Source of the DNA: Membranipora membranacea
Lineage: Eukaryota > Bryozoa > Gymnolaemata > Cheilostomatida > Membraniporidae
Assembly: GCA_914767715.1 (NCBI GenBank)
Contig: OU612068.1
Location: 14,942,001-15,006,000, forward strand
Direction: 5' to 3'
Length of the DNA stretch: 64,000 bases
The position numbers and the translations under genes are program-made. Shown here piece by piece: positions 36,023 through 51,000 of the stretch. The notes below the pieces were generated by a model, which ran no database searches, was not told where the DNA came from, and saw nothing but the letters and a program-made list of their open reading frames with translations. How positions within the stretch are numbered: position 1 is the first letter of the stretch; every line of letters starts with the position of its first letter.

Positions 36023-39000
36023 TCAATCATGTGCCTCGAGTGTCTCTATAAACACTTTCTGAGTTTTAGCACCAGGAGAACTCATGATAGGTATTGAGAT
36101 GACTGAACTCGTACGTGACGCTGGCTTTTTACTGTCTTTGCTAAATGTAGGAGAGCTCTTAATATCTGTGGCTCTTTTGTACAGCTTCGCTGCAGCTTCA
36201 TAATCATGCTGTAAAAGTGCAGAAATACATGAGTTGATTTTGGAAGTCACATAAACATTTTATTTTCGTTAAAAAGGCAGTAATACAGTTTTTAGGGAGG
36301 AACTGTAGGAATAAATTCATAAATTAGCTCAGAGACATTAGAATGTATCTCAATGCAGATCAACATTGGTTTTCCAAATGCTACCAAATAAGTTCTTGCT
36401 TTTCTTATTTAACAATATCCACGCAAAGTGTATGTTGTTTACAGAATTGCTTACACCATGACTACAATAAGTTTGTGCGCTTGTTACCTGCTCATATTTG
36501 AGAACGGCCAAGTTATGCAGTGTCTCAGCTACTCGAGGATGAAACAGTCCCAGCGAGTTCTCATATATAGTCAGAGCTCTCTCATATAGAGGCTCAGCTT
36601 CAGATTGTCGAGACTAAAATTTAAACAAAGATACGAAGATCTAACAGAGTGATTTCATGAAATAAAACATTTATATTCATTTCTCCTTAGGCATTGACAA
36701 CCCCAGGCATTGGCAGCCCCAGACAGGAAGTTGAGGATGCTGTCACTACGTCTATTGACAGACGACTAATGTTAAAAGAGTTTTTTATGTTTCTTACACA
36801 GCTTGTGGTAGACCTGAACTATTAATAGCTGCACATGGCTGACTGTTACAATAATGAGATCAGTTGGACAGTAATTTCTTGAGCTGAATCTTGTAACTTA
36901 CCAGATGACAGTATATAACAGCTAGATTGACGAGTGCAGTGGCTAATGCTGGGTCAGATTTGTGAGTAGTTGACTTCTCTCTGAAATCAGCGAGTTGTTT
37001 ATAAAGAGGTGCTGCCTTCTCCCACTTATGTAATCTTTTACATACAGGAGCCAGATTCTTAACTACGGATATTACTTCTGTGCTGTCTGCCTTGTAGTTC
37101 TACAATTATCATACAATGTGGATTAAAACAAAATGTCACAGTGAAAATATCACGAGAATCTACTGATAGTAATGTACCAAATCTGATTTTGGAAGCGGCA
37201 GACGAGACCACAACACTTTAGAGTTGTTACCTCTCGGAGCAATAGGTTCAATAAGTAGACAACTCCTAACACACATGAATAAACATACGAGTATGCCCTT
37301 GAAAGTCTATTGATTTATGTAGTCACGAACATGATTTGATGGGTGGGAATTGTTGGTAAAATCAACATCTATCCAGCACTAGCCCAAAAGCTCAAGCCTC
37401 TACGAGACAGAGGAAAAGAAATTCTGTTCCATAACAAGGATAACTTCAACATGATATATATAGAGATAAATTGGAATAAGACTTGAAGTGACGATGGGAA
37501 CAGGTACACTGACTTGACTGTCTTCAAAGCAAGCAGCAGAACAGGGAATGGTGCTTTTGATGGACATTTATTGTGAGGATAACCCCGTGAGATTAATGAG
37601 TACCTTGAGTTTGATTTGCAGAGCTTTCTCATACAGTGGTTCAGCCTTATCCAGCTCTTTCTGATCGTAATACAGAGCGGCTAAGTTCTTGTAAGATTGC
37701 CCGAGGTTTATATCATCAGCTGATAATAGAGACTCTCTGATCCTCAATGATTTCTTCAGCAGCTTCTCAGCAGTACTGTCCATCAAGAATAAGAACATAA
37801 ATCATGAACGCATGCTAATGAGTCAGTATCCTCATCTACAGGCTTCTTGGATTGCCAGGGAGAACAACTTCAACTATCATTGATCTGATCCACCAGTTGA
37901 TGGTCATCATAAGTATCCTCTAAAGTTCTATTACAAGATGACAATGACCTGTAAGAGCTGATTGACTTGATATAGGTATATACCTGTGATTGCCTTGTAC
38001 ATAGTAGAGAACACCAAGCTCGTTTAGTTTACTCGCTAACTCTGGTGTCTCCTTATCCATTGTCAGATCATCTAGCTGCATACCCTTCCTACTCTTCTTA
38101 AAACTTATACTTCTCAAATTGTCACTGTCGTCATGGCTACACAAAAATTGATACAAGGAAATACAGTGAAGGTAACTTAATCCAAACAGCCAGTGAACCA
38201 GAGATTATAATCTGAATAAGTAGTAGGAGTCTGAATTAATTTATATGAATAAGGTAGAGTTTTTTTTCCAACCACTACTCATTTAAGTCAGTTGTGATTG
38301 ACTCCGTTCCTCAGCAGTATTGATGAAGATATGAAAGCAGTGACTGTAGAGATTATTCCCGACAAAGAATATACCTGTCAATCGTACGGGTGATTTAACC
38401 TGTTTGATCAACTTCAGTTGTCTCTATGGCGGCTCCCATTGAGAGCAAATTTGCCTGATTCTTGGCTAAAAAGTGTTTGAATAGTGAAATTTGTTTGAAT
38501 AACGTGAATCATATTTTATAGCAAGGGGTAACGATGGTGTTCCTTGCTAATAGCTTTGGCTAAGAGAGGAGGGTCACTCTATTAACTCAATTAAAGACTT
38601 CGGAAGGACCACAGCAATAAATAGTCTGGCAGCTAGTTCTGCAGTAATTATGCAAAATTTTCACATTAAGAAAATCCAGAGCACTTGTGGGTAAAAATAA
38701 TGTGTAGTGTTAAGAATTGTCCTCCCTTCTCATCTAAGAGCTATGTGGTATTTATGCGCCCCAGTGCTGTGTCAACATAATAAGCTTACACTTCAAAATA
38801 CATTTAATTGCCATTCTTTCCCGCATAAGTTCAAAATAAATATAGTTCCATTGTCAGGAGACATTTTACAACAGTAGATAACTTCATTTAATAATTTTTG
38901 CAGTTGTCTCAAGTAGATAGAAGTATTAGCTTACTAGGTTGGCACAGCACTAGGGCGCATAAATACCTCATAGCTCTTAGATGAGAAGGGGGGACAATTC

Positions 39001-42000
39001 CTAACACTACACATAAATTTTACCAAGAAGTGCTCTGAATTTTCTAAATGATAAAATATTGCATAATTACTGCAGAACTAGCTGCCAGACTATATATTGC
39101 TGTAGTCCTTCCGTAGTCTTTAACTACTGTTTACTCATTTTAATCAGTTAAGTTGATCAACACAATATTTACCTGATCTGAGGCACTCGATTCTTTTTCC
39201 TGATCAGCGTTGCCTGTTTCTTCAGAGGTTCGGCCACATCATGTTTATTCTGCTTCTGGTACAGCACAACTAAAGCATCTAACTCCTGAGAAACAGGTAA
39301 TAGAACTGGTGTGAGACACACTGCAAGTTACCACTAAGACCAAATTCACAAAAGGTATTATGTGTTATTTAGTTATTTATTTGTAACAGCTGTAGTAGGT
39401 GAGATGCCTGGATTGACTTATCAATGTTAATGGTACTAGCTACCATGATCACTGAGTGTAAGGTTCTATATAATTATCAGGCACAGCCAGGATGTGCTTA
39501 ATTGTGATTCTAGTCATCAGAGAGAATTTCAACTTCAAGTTAAAGTTTTACTTTCATAGTCAGTCTAAAAAGTTAGTGGGTAGTTGTTTCCCAAAATAAC
39601 CCAAAGTTGGCTGAAAGCAATTAAAAATCTGACATGAATTTTGATTTCCCACAGATATGCCGTAAATGAAGAGGAATTTCCCGAACGAATGGTTAATCAC
39701 TCTTCTTACCAAAGAGAGTGGGATACCCTTCCTGTTTTTAAAGACCACATATATGATTATTTATAAGAAGTTATCTTACCTTCGCCACCATGATATGATC
39801 AGCACCGTATGCATTCTGGTATATATCAAGAGCCTGTTTATATAAGCTCTCAGCAGCGGAGTACTTATTCCATTGTGCATGCACACTAAAAATACCAAGA
39901 GTAATTCAATATTAGTCAAACATCTGTTATTACCATTTTACTTTTATGATGCGCACTATATGGATGACTGGATAGTAATGTAGTAGTCAGGTATAACGGA
40001 GTAGTTCCTACATTGGTGTTGTTTACGTGGAATCTCAAACAATCCTTAAAAAGTTTAAGTGAAGTCGAAATGGTATTGATATGATTGATACCTAGCCAGC
40101 AGATGTAATGATTGGGCCACTCTTGGATGGTCCGGGTCGAGTGCTATCTCCCGTAACTCCAGTGATCTTTGTAGAGGATTACAAGCTTCCTTCAGCATAC
40201 CCAGATCACTGAGAAATTTACCCTGAGCCTCATACATCTCGGCTATCTTAGCCAGAGTTACAAAGTCATACCCAGGCTTACCAACAACTAAAACATACAA
40301 ACAAAGTCATACCCAGGCTTACCAACAACTAAAACATACAATTAACTTATTATGTTGTATAATGGTGCAAAATCAGTGTTACAGATAACAGACCTGTTAT
40401 TATGTATGTTTAGAAAACTCCAGAATTTTCTGTGAGAGATTTAATGCTGTTTGTTATTGTGTTGTTAGGTAAATCAATTATTATAACAAGAGTCAGAGAA
40501 ATAATTAAATCCTCTCTCGATCTTAGAAGACGGTGATAATTTCTAAATTCATATGAATGTGGAAAAGGAAAGCATATAATGACTTACTGCACTCGTATGA
40601 TTGTGTAGTAGAGAAGTAAAGATCGGCCATCTCATTCTTATCTATACCGATATACTGCCAATAACTAATCAGCTCATTACACCTCCCTCTATCAATAGAT
40701 ATCATTATATGAATACATATAAAGGCATATAGAAATATAGAAGTATACTAAAACATGAAATACGTACAGGTACTGTATCTGTGACACGTAGCAGTTATAA
40801 CTGGAGCCGGAGCTGAAAGTTATTGGGAGTGATCATAGTTACCACGGGAAACTGGTTATGTGATTATTGAGGATATAACAGAATGCAAACAGATGGCCCA
40901 GAAAACCAAACCTCTCTTTTAGAATCTACTTACAAGAAAAAAAGTGTACAGAGAGGCAAGGATGGTATCATCAAAAAGTTTGGAAGATAGTCAAAATTTG
41001 CAATCCAACAATATTGGCATAAAATGTTATTCCTTTGTGTTAATGGCTCATACAGCATCACTTACCTGACATAGAGCCTGAGAAATATACAGAGACAAAG
41101 CATGGCTGCCTTCACGCCATCCTTATTACCCAGCTGCTGTTGTAGCCAGGGTATTTCATCAGCTAATCGGCAGGTCACGGTTCCTGGTCCGATTGACTTA
41201 GAAAAATAGTCTACTAACGCCTGTCTACACAGAGCTAACTGTTTACCATCATCACTAGTAGGGAAGTATTTCAGCTCAACAGCAGCTCTAATCTACAAGG
41301 TGAGAACGTCAAATTATCATAAATATATTTTTGTCCAGGTCTGTTTATGATAGGAGGGTAAATATTTTACAGCTCATTCGATAAAGGCAGCAGACAAAAA
41401 TGGAAGGAGGATTTGTAGATTTCCTTATAATGCTACATAAAGCTGCACATACTTCATAAGACATTTGTTAACAGCATTTTTATTTCTTCCTTATGAGAAA
41501 TATTTAAAATATCAAATATAAGATCTCATGAAATGATGGAATATAACTACTACTGATTCTGATGTGATAACTAATGACTCCTGCCTGAATCAAATTTCAT
41601 GTATAGAGATGCCCCATTGTACAACAAGTGTAACAGATCTCCTCTAAGAAGAAATATTATTAGGTTACATTTATGTGAGACTACAGAAAACTTACCTGGT
41701 CATGAGCCAGACATATGAGACCAGCTCTGTACACTATGATGTTAAAATTAAGCAGAGTGTGAGTGAGCATGGCCCAGAAATTCCAGTCCATCATGGGAAG
41801 TAACTCCAAACACTCCCAGTCACCCAGACCGTTACGTGACGCATAGATAAACTTCAAAAACTAAAGAGAAAAATTGATAAAAGCTGATGAGCTTTAACAG
41901 ACAATCAGACACTGGCCATGACAACGAACAGACAAATATTAATTTACAAAAGAAACAAGAATGAAGACAACATGTTGTGCTGACTCAGACTTGGTGTAAT

Positions 42001-45000
42001 AAGCTGACATATATATAACGAACAAATTAAAATTATATCATGATGACCAACACATTTGCACAAGTTGTTTTTCTGTGTAAACTAATTAATTTTTTCAGAT
42101 GACTAGCAGTGACTAACCTTTTTGATTGATCCCTTGTAATTATCACAGGTCTCAAACTGTTCTCTGATATAGTCTAATACTACTAAGTAAAGCTCGATAG
42201 CGTCGTCTGCTGCTAAGCATTGATCTAACTGATGCTGTAATCTCTTCTCTTCATTCGCGGGTATGCTGAAATGTTAAAGTTAGCACCCTATGAATCTCAT
42301 GAGGTAAAATATGTGTTGGTTAAAATTGCAAGGTAAAGTCACTCACCACATTTCAAAGAACTGGCGGCAAAATAGTGAGTGCCTTAGGGGCTAGGCTCAA
42401 ATGTCTGCCCCATTTTTCCCTCAGTTTGTAGGCAGGTGGGAACACAACTGGGGGTCCAACAAGTCCCAGTAGTCAGTGGACCGCAGTGGGATTTGAACCA
42501 ACGACTTTCAATATTTGCATGCTGAAGGAATGGCACTCTAACCAGGGAGCCATTCTCCCTGCTCTAACCAACTGAGCCACCTTCATTTAAATGGAGAGCA
42601 GATTATTATTAATACTATCAGTACATAGTGTCAAAAGTTATATCTAACAAGCCAATGGATCACATGAGGAACTTGTATAACAGAGAATAATTACTGCTTA
42701 CAGAGGTCATAATGCCAAAGTCACTGACCCACTCAGATCCTTACCTTGCGAGACAAGACGATAATACAGTTATGAACAGAGGACTGCATGTAGCAGCTGT
42801 TCTACAGTGTGTTAAGATCTTAGCCTCTGATTCTGAATCTAGGTAGTAGTTTTTCTGTTGAAGCTCGTTACGTAACAGCTCTTTCACGCTTTTACCGGGC
42901 AATGGCTCTACAAGAAAAATCCAAACTAACATATATACACCATAACTCTTATAAAGCCATAAATATTTCACATGTTATATTTATAGTGAGATCACAGGAT
43001 TAACCAAGTACTGAGTCTTATCAGCCTTATCACCGTTACCTGATTGTGAATTTCAATATCTTTTTAAAATGACACTCATGGATACTTTGATTGGATTCAG
43101 AGCAGATAATATACAAAAATACATACCTATCCTGAGTGATAGCCATTGTCTCCATAAAGGTGCACAAGTCTCCTCATTCACAGAGACAATAACACGAGAA
43201 TCTACAGGTAGTGGGTCAAGTAGCCACCTCAAGTGTGCCTCACCTTGCTAGATTAAACAATAAGTGTTGCGATAGTTAGTCAAAGAAACGGATGTAGCAA
43301 ATCAGGTACAGAACATTTACAGTGAGCGGAAGAGACCATAACACTTTGGAGTTGTTCTCTCTCTGAACAAGAGGTTCAATAAGTAGATAACTCCCAATTA
43401 GTACATGGGTGTCATCCTCCCTGGTATCATCAATCAATTTATTATTTCATTTGAATATGAGACACAAACACTTTTCGGCACGAAGTTTGCAAACAAGTGG
43501 GAGCACATACGGAACTCAAGATGAAACTATCGCTTAATTTATTGTTTTTGTTATGTAGCGGTTTTATGAAACAAAACAGTGATTACTGAATTATAATTGA
43601 TGCCATTCAAAAAAGTTCAAAGAATGAAAACCATAGAGCTAAACCAACCTGGAACTTATCGAGCCCATCTATAACCACAGTCACTCCTCCTGGGGTCTTC
43701 ATTGAGACTTTCTCAAGCCAGCGAGGGAACTCCTCCATCAGCCGTGTTGGATCACATGTTAATATCGGTGGATTTACTGCGTGCTGCATCAGCTTAAAAT
43801 TTAATAAACACAGAGATCAGAGAAATTATTGAATTAAACAATTGATAATTTATGTGGGATGGCTTCAACTCTGCAAACAGCTCAAGTTGTCACATAACTT
43901 TGTCAATACAATTGTAAAATGTTCCAGGTGCTGGTAATAGAGCCAACTGCAGAAAAAAATTGTTGAAGCACTATTGGGTATTATTTTTGGGTTAACAAGT
44001 AACATTTGGGCTAGCTGAGTATAATTCTGGTCAAGGTTGAAGGCACCTCCCACACTTTTGCACCAGCCAAGTCATGCATGGCCCGAGAATTCTATGGGCA
44101 TCATAAGCATCATATATAACAACAACCCACACTCTGTGAAAGATTGTCACCTTCCCCACCAGATAGTTGGTAAAGTGACAACCTTCCATAGAGTAATTAG
44201 ATATTCCTCTAACATAGCCACCAAAGAACAGTTCTCTGATCATTTTCGTCCATAGTCAAGCCCTGGCTTTGAATTTTTATGATTACAGTCCAAATTCTAT
44301 CTCTATGAGCAAGGTCATCAAACAGAATCAAAGCTTCTAGCAGCTGACTTACCTGTGAAGTGAGGCGTCTGATCATATGTACAGGATCAGCTGATACAGA
44401 ATATTTACATCCCACAAAGTGATAGAGTATTATACCAGGACTACACTTTACTTGATGCTGCTGTATCCTGAAACACAGTTACGTTACATTGTCAGTTACA
44501 CAATGTGTTAATTATATCTAGGTAAGGTACATGTAATAGAGGTCCTCATACGGCTGAGACAAACCTAAGTAGTGATGGCTGATGAGTTCAGTATCTTTGT
44601 TTCGGAAGATACAACATACAGTAGTAAAGTCATCGTCACACTAGTCACCGTCATACCACCATATTATAGCTAATCATGTTATCAGTTTCAGCTCACCGAA
44701 TAATAGACAGTTTTCTGAGCTCTGATTTAGGCCTCAATTTGGAGTTGTCCTCACTCCAGTTTGGTACTTTTAACCCACGCCGCATAGGAAAAGCGTGCTG
44801 AAAAGAGGGTTATCTTGATAACCGCTTATAATAGGATAAACATTATTTTTGATTCAGAATCTGCAGCATTGAAAACTCATATGGACTTAGTCTGGGAAAT
44901 AATTTTAGTATTTGGATAGTCAATTATAGCATTTTCTGCCTGTTTTGCGGACAATTTGACAGAATTTTTCATGAGTTTTGTCACTAAAATTAGGATTTAT

Positions 45001-48000
45001 CAACATTCAAGCCTCCAATGATTTGGAAACCCCCTCTCACAGGGTTTTCAATGGTGTAGACTCTGAATCATAACTCATTTTTATCCTAACACAAGCGGTT
45101 TTCAAGGTAACCCTCTTTCAGCAGGTTTTTCCTATGCGGCGTGGGTTAAAAGTACCAAATTGGAGAGAGGACAACTCCGAATTGAGGCATAAATAGGAGC
45201 TCAGAAAACTGTATAGCGATTATTAAAGAGTAATAAATACAGTGAGTTGAAATCTTACCATCTGGCCAGGAGTAAAGACTTGCCACAGCCTGGTGATCCA
45301 GTTACTAATAGTGGAGGGGACGGTCCTGGTGCTGTTATGTGATTGTTCAACCTCTCAAATAGCTAAAACAAATCAAGTAGCAGTCGTGTGTTGAATTTTA
45401 TAATTAGAAATACGAGCAACAAACGAAAAAGGAGTAGGAGATGGCTCAGCTGGTTAGTGCGCCAGGCCATTTGCACACAAGTGTGGTGAAGGCCCCGTTT
45501 TAGAATCTCACTGCAGTCCACTGACTACTGGGGTTTTCCTGCCTTCAATACCCGTTCCAAGGCAACCAATATCCTGCAGCTCATGCTTTGTGATGTGGCT
45601 TGTGATGAGACCTCTGATTTTAACCAACAATATCCCTGGTAATTTGACTTCATGAGGAAAACGCAAATTTTGAGCACTTAGCTCTGATTATTCTGAGGTA
45701 AAAAAACTTACTATCTAGTTCAGGTCAACATACCTTCTCGAGAGAGCACTCATGTGCACACTTGGCAGCGTAATAGAATGCCTCCAGGTGTTCGCTGTGA
45801 CTGTGTTCATCCCATATATGACAGCCACATGAGTCATTGTCAGCATCGCTGTAACCCGAGTCAGCAGATGTCTCCTCAGTAGACTCTGATTTATCAGCAT
45901 CCACTCCCATCTCCTGTAAACAAGCAAGACATTTCTGCTGAGCTGAGACATAATACAAAACAGGCAGCAGTATGAGTTGTCTTTAGTACAGGTCAAGTGA
46001 CACCACTATACAACTCGCCTAGTAACACCAGAAAGATCAGGTCATACCCTGATCAGGTCATACCCTGATCTCCTCTAGGCATTCATTAAGTTGTCATGGG
46101 AATACTCTTTACTCTTCTAGCCTGCCTGATGTATCTGTTGTAGCTGATTTTAGTAAGTAACTAAGTTCTTTAGGAGAGCTATTGTTTACAAGCAGACAGT
46201 ATACCAGAAGTGAAGCCGGTCAAAACAAGCAGGGAGCATGCAGAGAGTCAAGCTCCATATAATAACAACACAATGTAATACATCAAAACTATCATAATCG
46301 TAACAAAAGCAAAAGTAAGATCAGGTTCTTATTACGAATAGTCGAGATAAAACATAACACAACATCCATCACACCTTAAATTCTATAACTATATAACAGC
46401 TTTCTCGTCTCAACCACTAGGAATGCTGATTCTATATGGACCTCGGCCAGACTGATAGGTGAAGGTAGCCTCGGTAATCCCACAAACAACAACCAGGTGA
46501 ATGGGCTGCTCTCTAACATACGAGCTATACTATGATCTAATATTTATGATGTGATGTATAATTTCTTTTCAACCAACCAGTATAAAAGGTACATTGGGGG
46601 GATAGGCAGGCTAGTATAAAATAAGCAAGCAAAGCAGAGCACTTACCATAGACTTTTTGAGTTTGGCTACAATCTAAATGAATTTCATAGCCATTAAATA
46701 CTCAAGGAAAGGGAAGGGTAAAACTATTAAAGAATACTTGGTGAAACAAACTTAGATTAATAATTAAGTTGGAAAAAATCTTTAGGAATTTGATTGGGGT
46801 CAAACTTGAAAACAAGGGAGCAAGGAATAGAAAATGATTTCTTTTACCCATATTTTTCCAATCAGTAGTTAACACACTCAAGTTGAAAAGTCCAGGGAGC
46901 TTACTTAACAAACCAATTATTTTGGAGAAGAAAGGAAAATAGAATGGAGTAAATATGCAAGTTTAACTTACTGTAAAAAGATGACTTTTAATATCCTTGG
47001 CTAAACAAGTCATCAGATCTTGAGATGGGCCCACAATGTCAAATATCTTAGCTTCTCCTGTTCGGAGAATCTCTGTTTTCAGGTTACACAACTCGTTGTC
47101 ATCCCTGCGTATAAATAACACAATGTTAAAGTTGTAATACCAAACATCGGACCATTGAAAGCATCAATCTCTCACTGAGATTTGGTTGCAACCGTGGATG
47201 AATAATCTATCTTTAGTATATTTGCCTCTATATTATCTGCCTCAGTAGCTGGACTATTTAATCAGATACAGGTCCACTTTAGTAGTTAAGTTCGTATCAA
47301 TGATAGAGAATACGCCTCTAGCTTTCCAAAAAGTTAGTCACCATTTTTCGCAGTACCATCAACTTAGCCCCTCATTTGGCCGAAAATTGTAGTGATAGTA
47401 AGCTATGAGTATGTAAATGCATGAATGCTTACAGTCAACCAGCCAGATTTACTGATGAAGAGTTATAGGGACTTACGAGGATTCAGGAGTCATACAGAAT
47501 AGAGCAGGTTTACCACCTGGGTTCTTTAGATGACCATTATTTACATCACTCTGTACCATAGCGTTAGCTTCATCACCAATAAATCCTAATAGTACTGTGG
47601 CCTGCTCTGCAAACTGACGCCTTATTGCTATAATCTTATCGTCTGAGACATTCTACAAAATCACAGGGCCGTCTGATGAGATACTACTATAAACTCACAA
47701 GCAGGTCTGGGCACAGCCTCTCTGGACAACTGTTTCACCCCTTCTCTTAACAAAGTGTGTAATAACAGGCTAGACTGGGACCTGATAAAGGCTAGTGAAT
47801 GTATACATAAATGAATTGACTCGACACGGATATTGAATATATACGATATTGAATATATACGATATTCAATAATTACCAAAAACATCGGGCAATATAACCA
47901 TGACATGAATAAAAGGAGGACAACTGGCGATATTGACAACACAGCAAAGTTTAAACCAAAATTTCTGCCTGTAGGTAAAGTATCACGAGCACATCACATC

Positions 48001-51000
48001 ACAGAATAATAAGATTATCAGGAGCATGTAGTACCTGCAGGTTATTATTGTGTGGAAAGTTGACGACGTTTAGATAATGTCCGTCTCCCTGTACAGCCAG
48101 TCTTATTTCTGGTACGACTTGAGACATGAAGGCGTTCACTTCCTCTAACATATCCTCAGTGTAAGTCACATATAGGTGCAGAGCAGTACAATTAACACAG
48201 TCACTAGAGAATCCCCAGATATCTGTAAGTATAGTGGATGGTCATATAGAACTGTTTGTCGAAATGGCTTCTAGGGCGATTCCCTAGAAGTTGTTGCTTT
48301 TTGCAACCATAGAAAACACGAAGACCCCGAGACCTCAAGAAAATAGGAGGTGTTCTATAAAAGTTTGTGTCAAATGGCCCATTATAGGCTCCATTATGAT
48401 ATGATGGTTGTTAAGAATATATGTGTTGCATGTATTCCTACCTCACCATGAAATATTAACTTTGCTCTATTTTGTATGATGTATCAAATTTTATAGCAGC
48501 CAGATCTTTACAGCCCTGTGCCCAATGTTGCTCAATCAACACTGTAGATAGGATTTTTGGGAAAAACTGCTTCATTCTGTTCTAAGCTGTTTTCTTATAC
48601 TGATAATAGATACAGTTCAATTTTGAGCCTGACCAAAGCACAGCAGGAAGAAGAGACACAACATTTCATTTGACACTGAGCAATGTCGGCTTGTGACTCG
48701 GAGAGAAGACATGGGTACATATTCATCACACACTCCAAGTTCATCAAATAAAGCTTGGTGAAAAATATGATTGTAACTAAAATTAGGGCTGCAGAAAAGT
48801 TGACGTGCTAAAAGCAAGCAGTACAAAAATAAAAAGTGATAATGCTAACACAGGCATTATGTAGTACAAATAGATTGGCAATAGTTTATCCCAAATGCTT
48901 TTCATTGCTGGCATCAAATGTACCTGGATGTCCGATCACTACGTTATCCAACTCCAAATCAGAATCTGTAAGATTTTATCAACTTTAACCAATGTTATCG
49001 TTAGGAGTGATAACTGATGAGCATCCAACGTATGGAGCTCATGTACGATCCAGCTTCTATCAAACTGAAGTGTGATGCACACAAAACTTTGTTATTGTCC
49101 TGCTGCATATTTGACTGACATACAGACAATAATTAGCAAATGATGGAAATAGATGTTAATCAAATGGACAGATAATATATCATCAATCGGACAGACTGAC
49201 AACAAATCCTACTAGATCACCCAGCAAAAATTCTTGAGGTCATTACCAAAATCAAATCATCAATGTAAATTAGGAATACAAAAGAACGTTTGGGTGGGGA
49301 ATCTACATAATTTATTTTGAGGATGATTCGAAGGCATATCGATGTTCCAATCCAGAAATTAGGCGATGTGAGCATTATAGGTACTCATGTTTGCTTCATA
49401 TAACTTAATGATCAAATTACTACATCTGATAAAGTTTACCTCTGCTCAGACCCTGTGCCATCTCTAACTGTAGTAGAGAACTGGTGAACTCGTGACCTCT
49501 TATCATAGTCTGATGTAACTGTGTAGTACTACCTACTGAAGGGTTACTCTCTAACTGGGTCCACCAGTCTCCAGGATTGTTAGCCTCGTTTGCTGCTCTA
49601 CAAAAGAAAATCACAAAACCTGCATTATATGAGCTTAATGTTAGCTAGAGTTTCTTTCCGCATGTGTTGGGTGACTTAATGTTAGCTAACACCGATGTTC
49701 GCAAGCTGAGATGTGACGAAAATGTTAGCTAGCCGTAAATTTTGCTATTTCAAGTGTGTGAAAAACAATCAAATTTCCTGCTGTGGCCACATAGCTATTA
49801 TATCACAGAGTAAGGATATATCCTTACTCTGTGATTATATCAGAGACTATAGATATATCTATAGTCTCTGATTATATGGTAAATACAAAGCAGTGTTATA
49901 TTGCACAACACTGAATAATGAGGTCAATAGGTCAATAGCAGCGTCCTATAGCTGCTGTCCTACAGGTCAACCATCAAATTTCTTATCATTTCCTGTCAGC
50001 AAAATCAGAAAAAGATCGAAGTTCCCATTTAACTTCTCATTTTTATTTTGACACCAGAGTAGGTAGCAGTGTAGTAGAGTAGAGGTAGTTTGCTTACTTG
50101 CTTATACTATCCTCAGGCAGCAGGTCCGGAGCTACCTTACATAATTTATTCTCGAGGTCTCTCTTCCCTCTCAGCAGATTCTGTATCTCTTTCTCTTTTG
50201 TTTCACGAAATATCTGTTCATCAGTGATACATACATTAAAAATGTACATTTCTAGCTAGACAATGTAACAGCTCTCATAGATGCCAATTATATGAATTAT
50301 GTTTCCTCTAGCTAGGTGAGTATATATCAGAGGTGGGATTAGTTCCTCTTAATATTTGTTGAAGAATTATTAGGGTTATCATATTCCAACAGCTGATTGG
50401 TAAAATTTTACAACCTCTCCAGATCAAAAACTGTTAGAAAATCAAAAATATGTTATACTATAGACTACCTTGGTCTAAAAGCCAAACTAAATGACACTGC
50501 ATTAATATTAGATGTCAAACTTATAAGTGGACAATCATTCGGACCTGTACCGCTTGTTTCTAAGAGTATAAAGAATATTTATACGTGAGCCGAACCTTGA
50601 ACTGTCTCTGAACTTTATCGCGTTCTGTCTCGAATGTGGTAGACCTGGCTAGAGCCTGCTGTTCACTCTGTAAAGCTTCCTCCCTCTCACCTCTAAGTCT
50701 GTTACAAGTTCTCTTCAAAACATAAAATAATGCAGATTATAGACTATGCACTGCTGATTGATCACTTTTTAAATCATGATCCCTACTCTGTGTTTATTAT
50801 TATCATGAATCATTGAATCTGTTGTTTGAGATAGTAAAGAGCTAATTTTGATTAGATAAGTTGAGTTACCTGTAGAGCTTGTAGTTCTGCTCTCAGGCGT
50901 TTATTCTCGGCCAGATTCCTTTTCTCACTCTTTTGAATGATTGCTATCTCATTCTCTTTGTTCTTTTTGAAGAGTTCAAACTCTCGACGTAGCTTTTCCG

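Noticed and set aside
44698-44815. Minus-strand open segment in NPHP3 with good splice signals, at first read as an exon
   Set aside because: Its phase does not fit the flanking exons, its peptide does not match nephrocystin-3, and 45259 joins 44467 directly in phase giving LLLARW-IQQHQ as in the family. It is an arm of an inverted repeat.
48617-48826. Cys-rich minus-strand frame within an NPHP3 intron
   Set aside because: Exons 48965-48924 and 48222-48035 join in phase without it, and it has no usable acceptor-donor pair.
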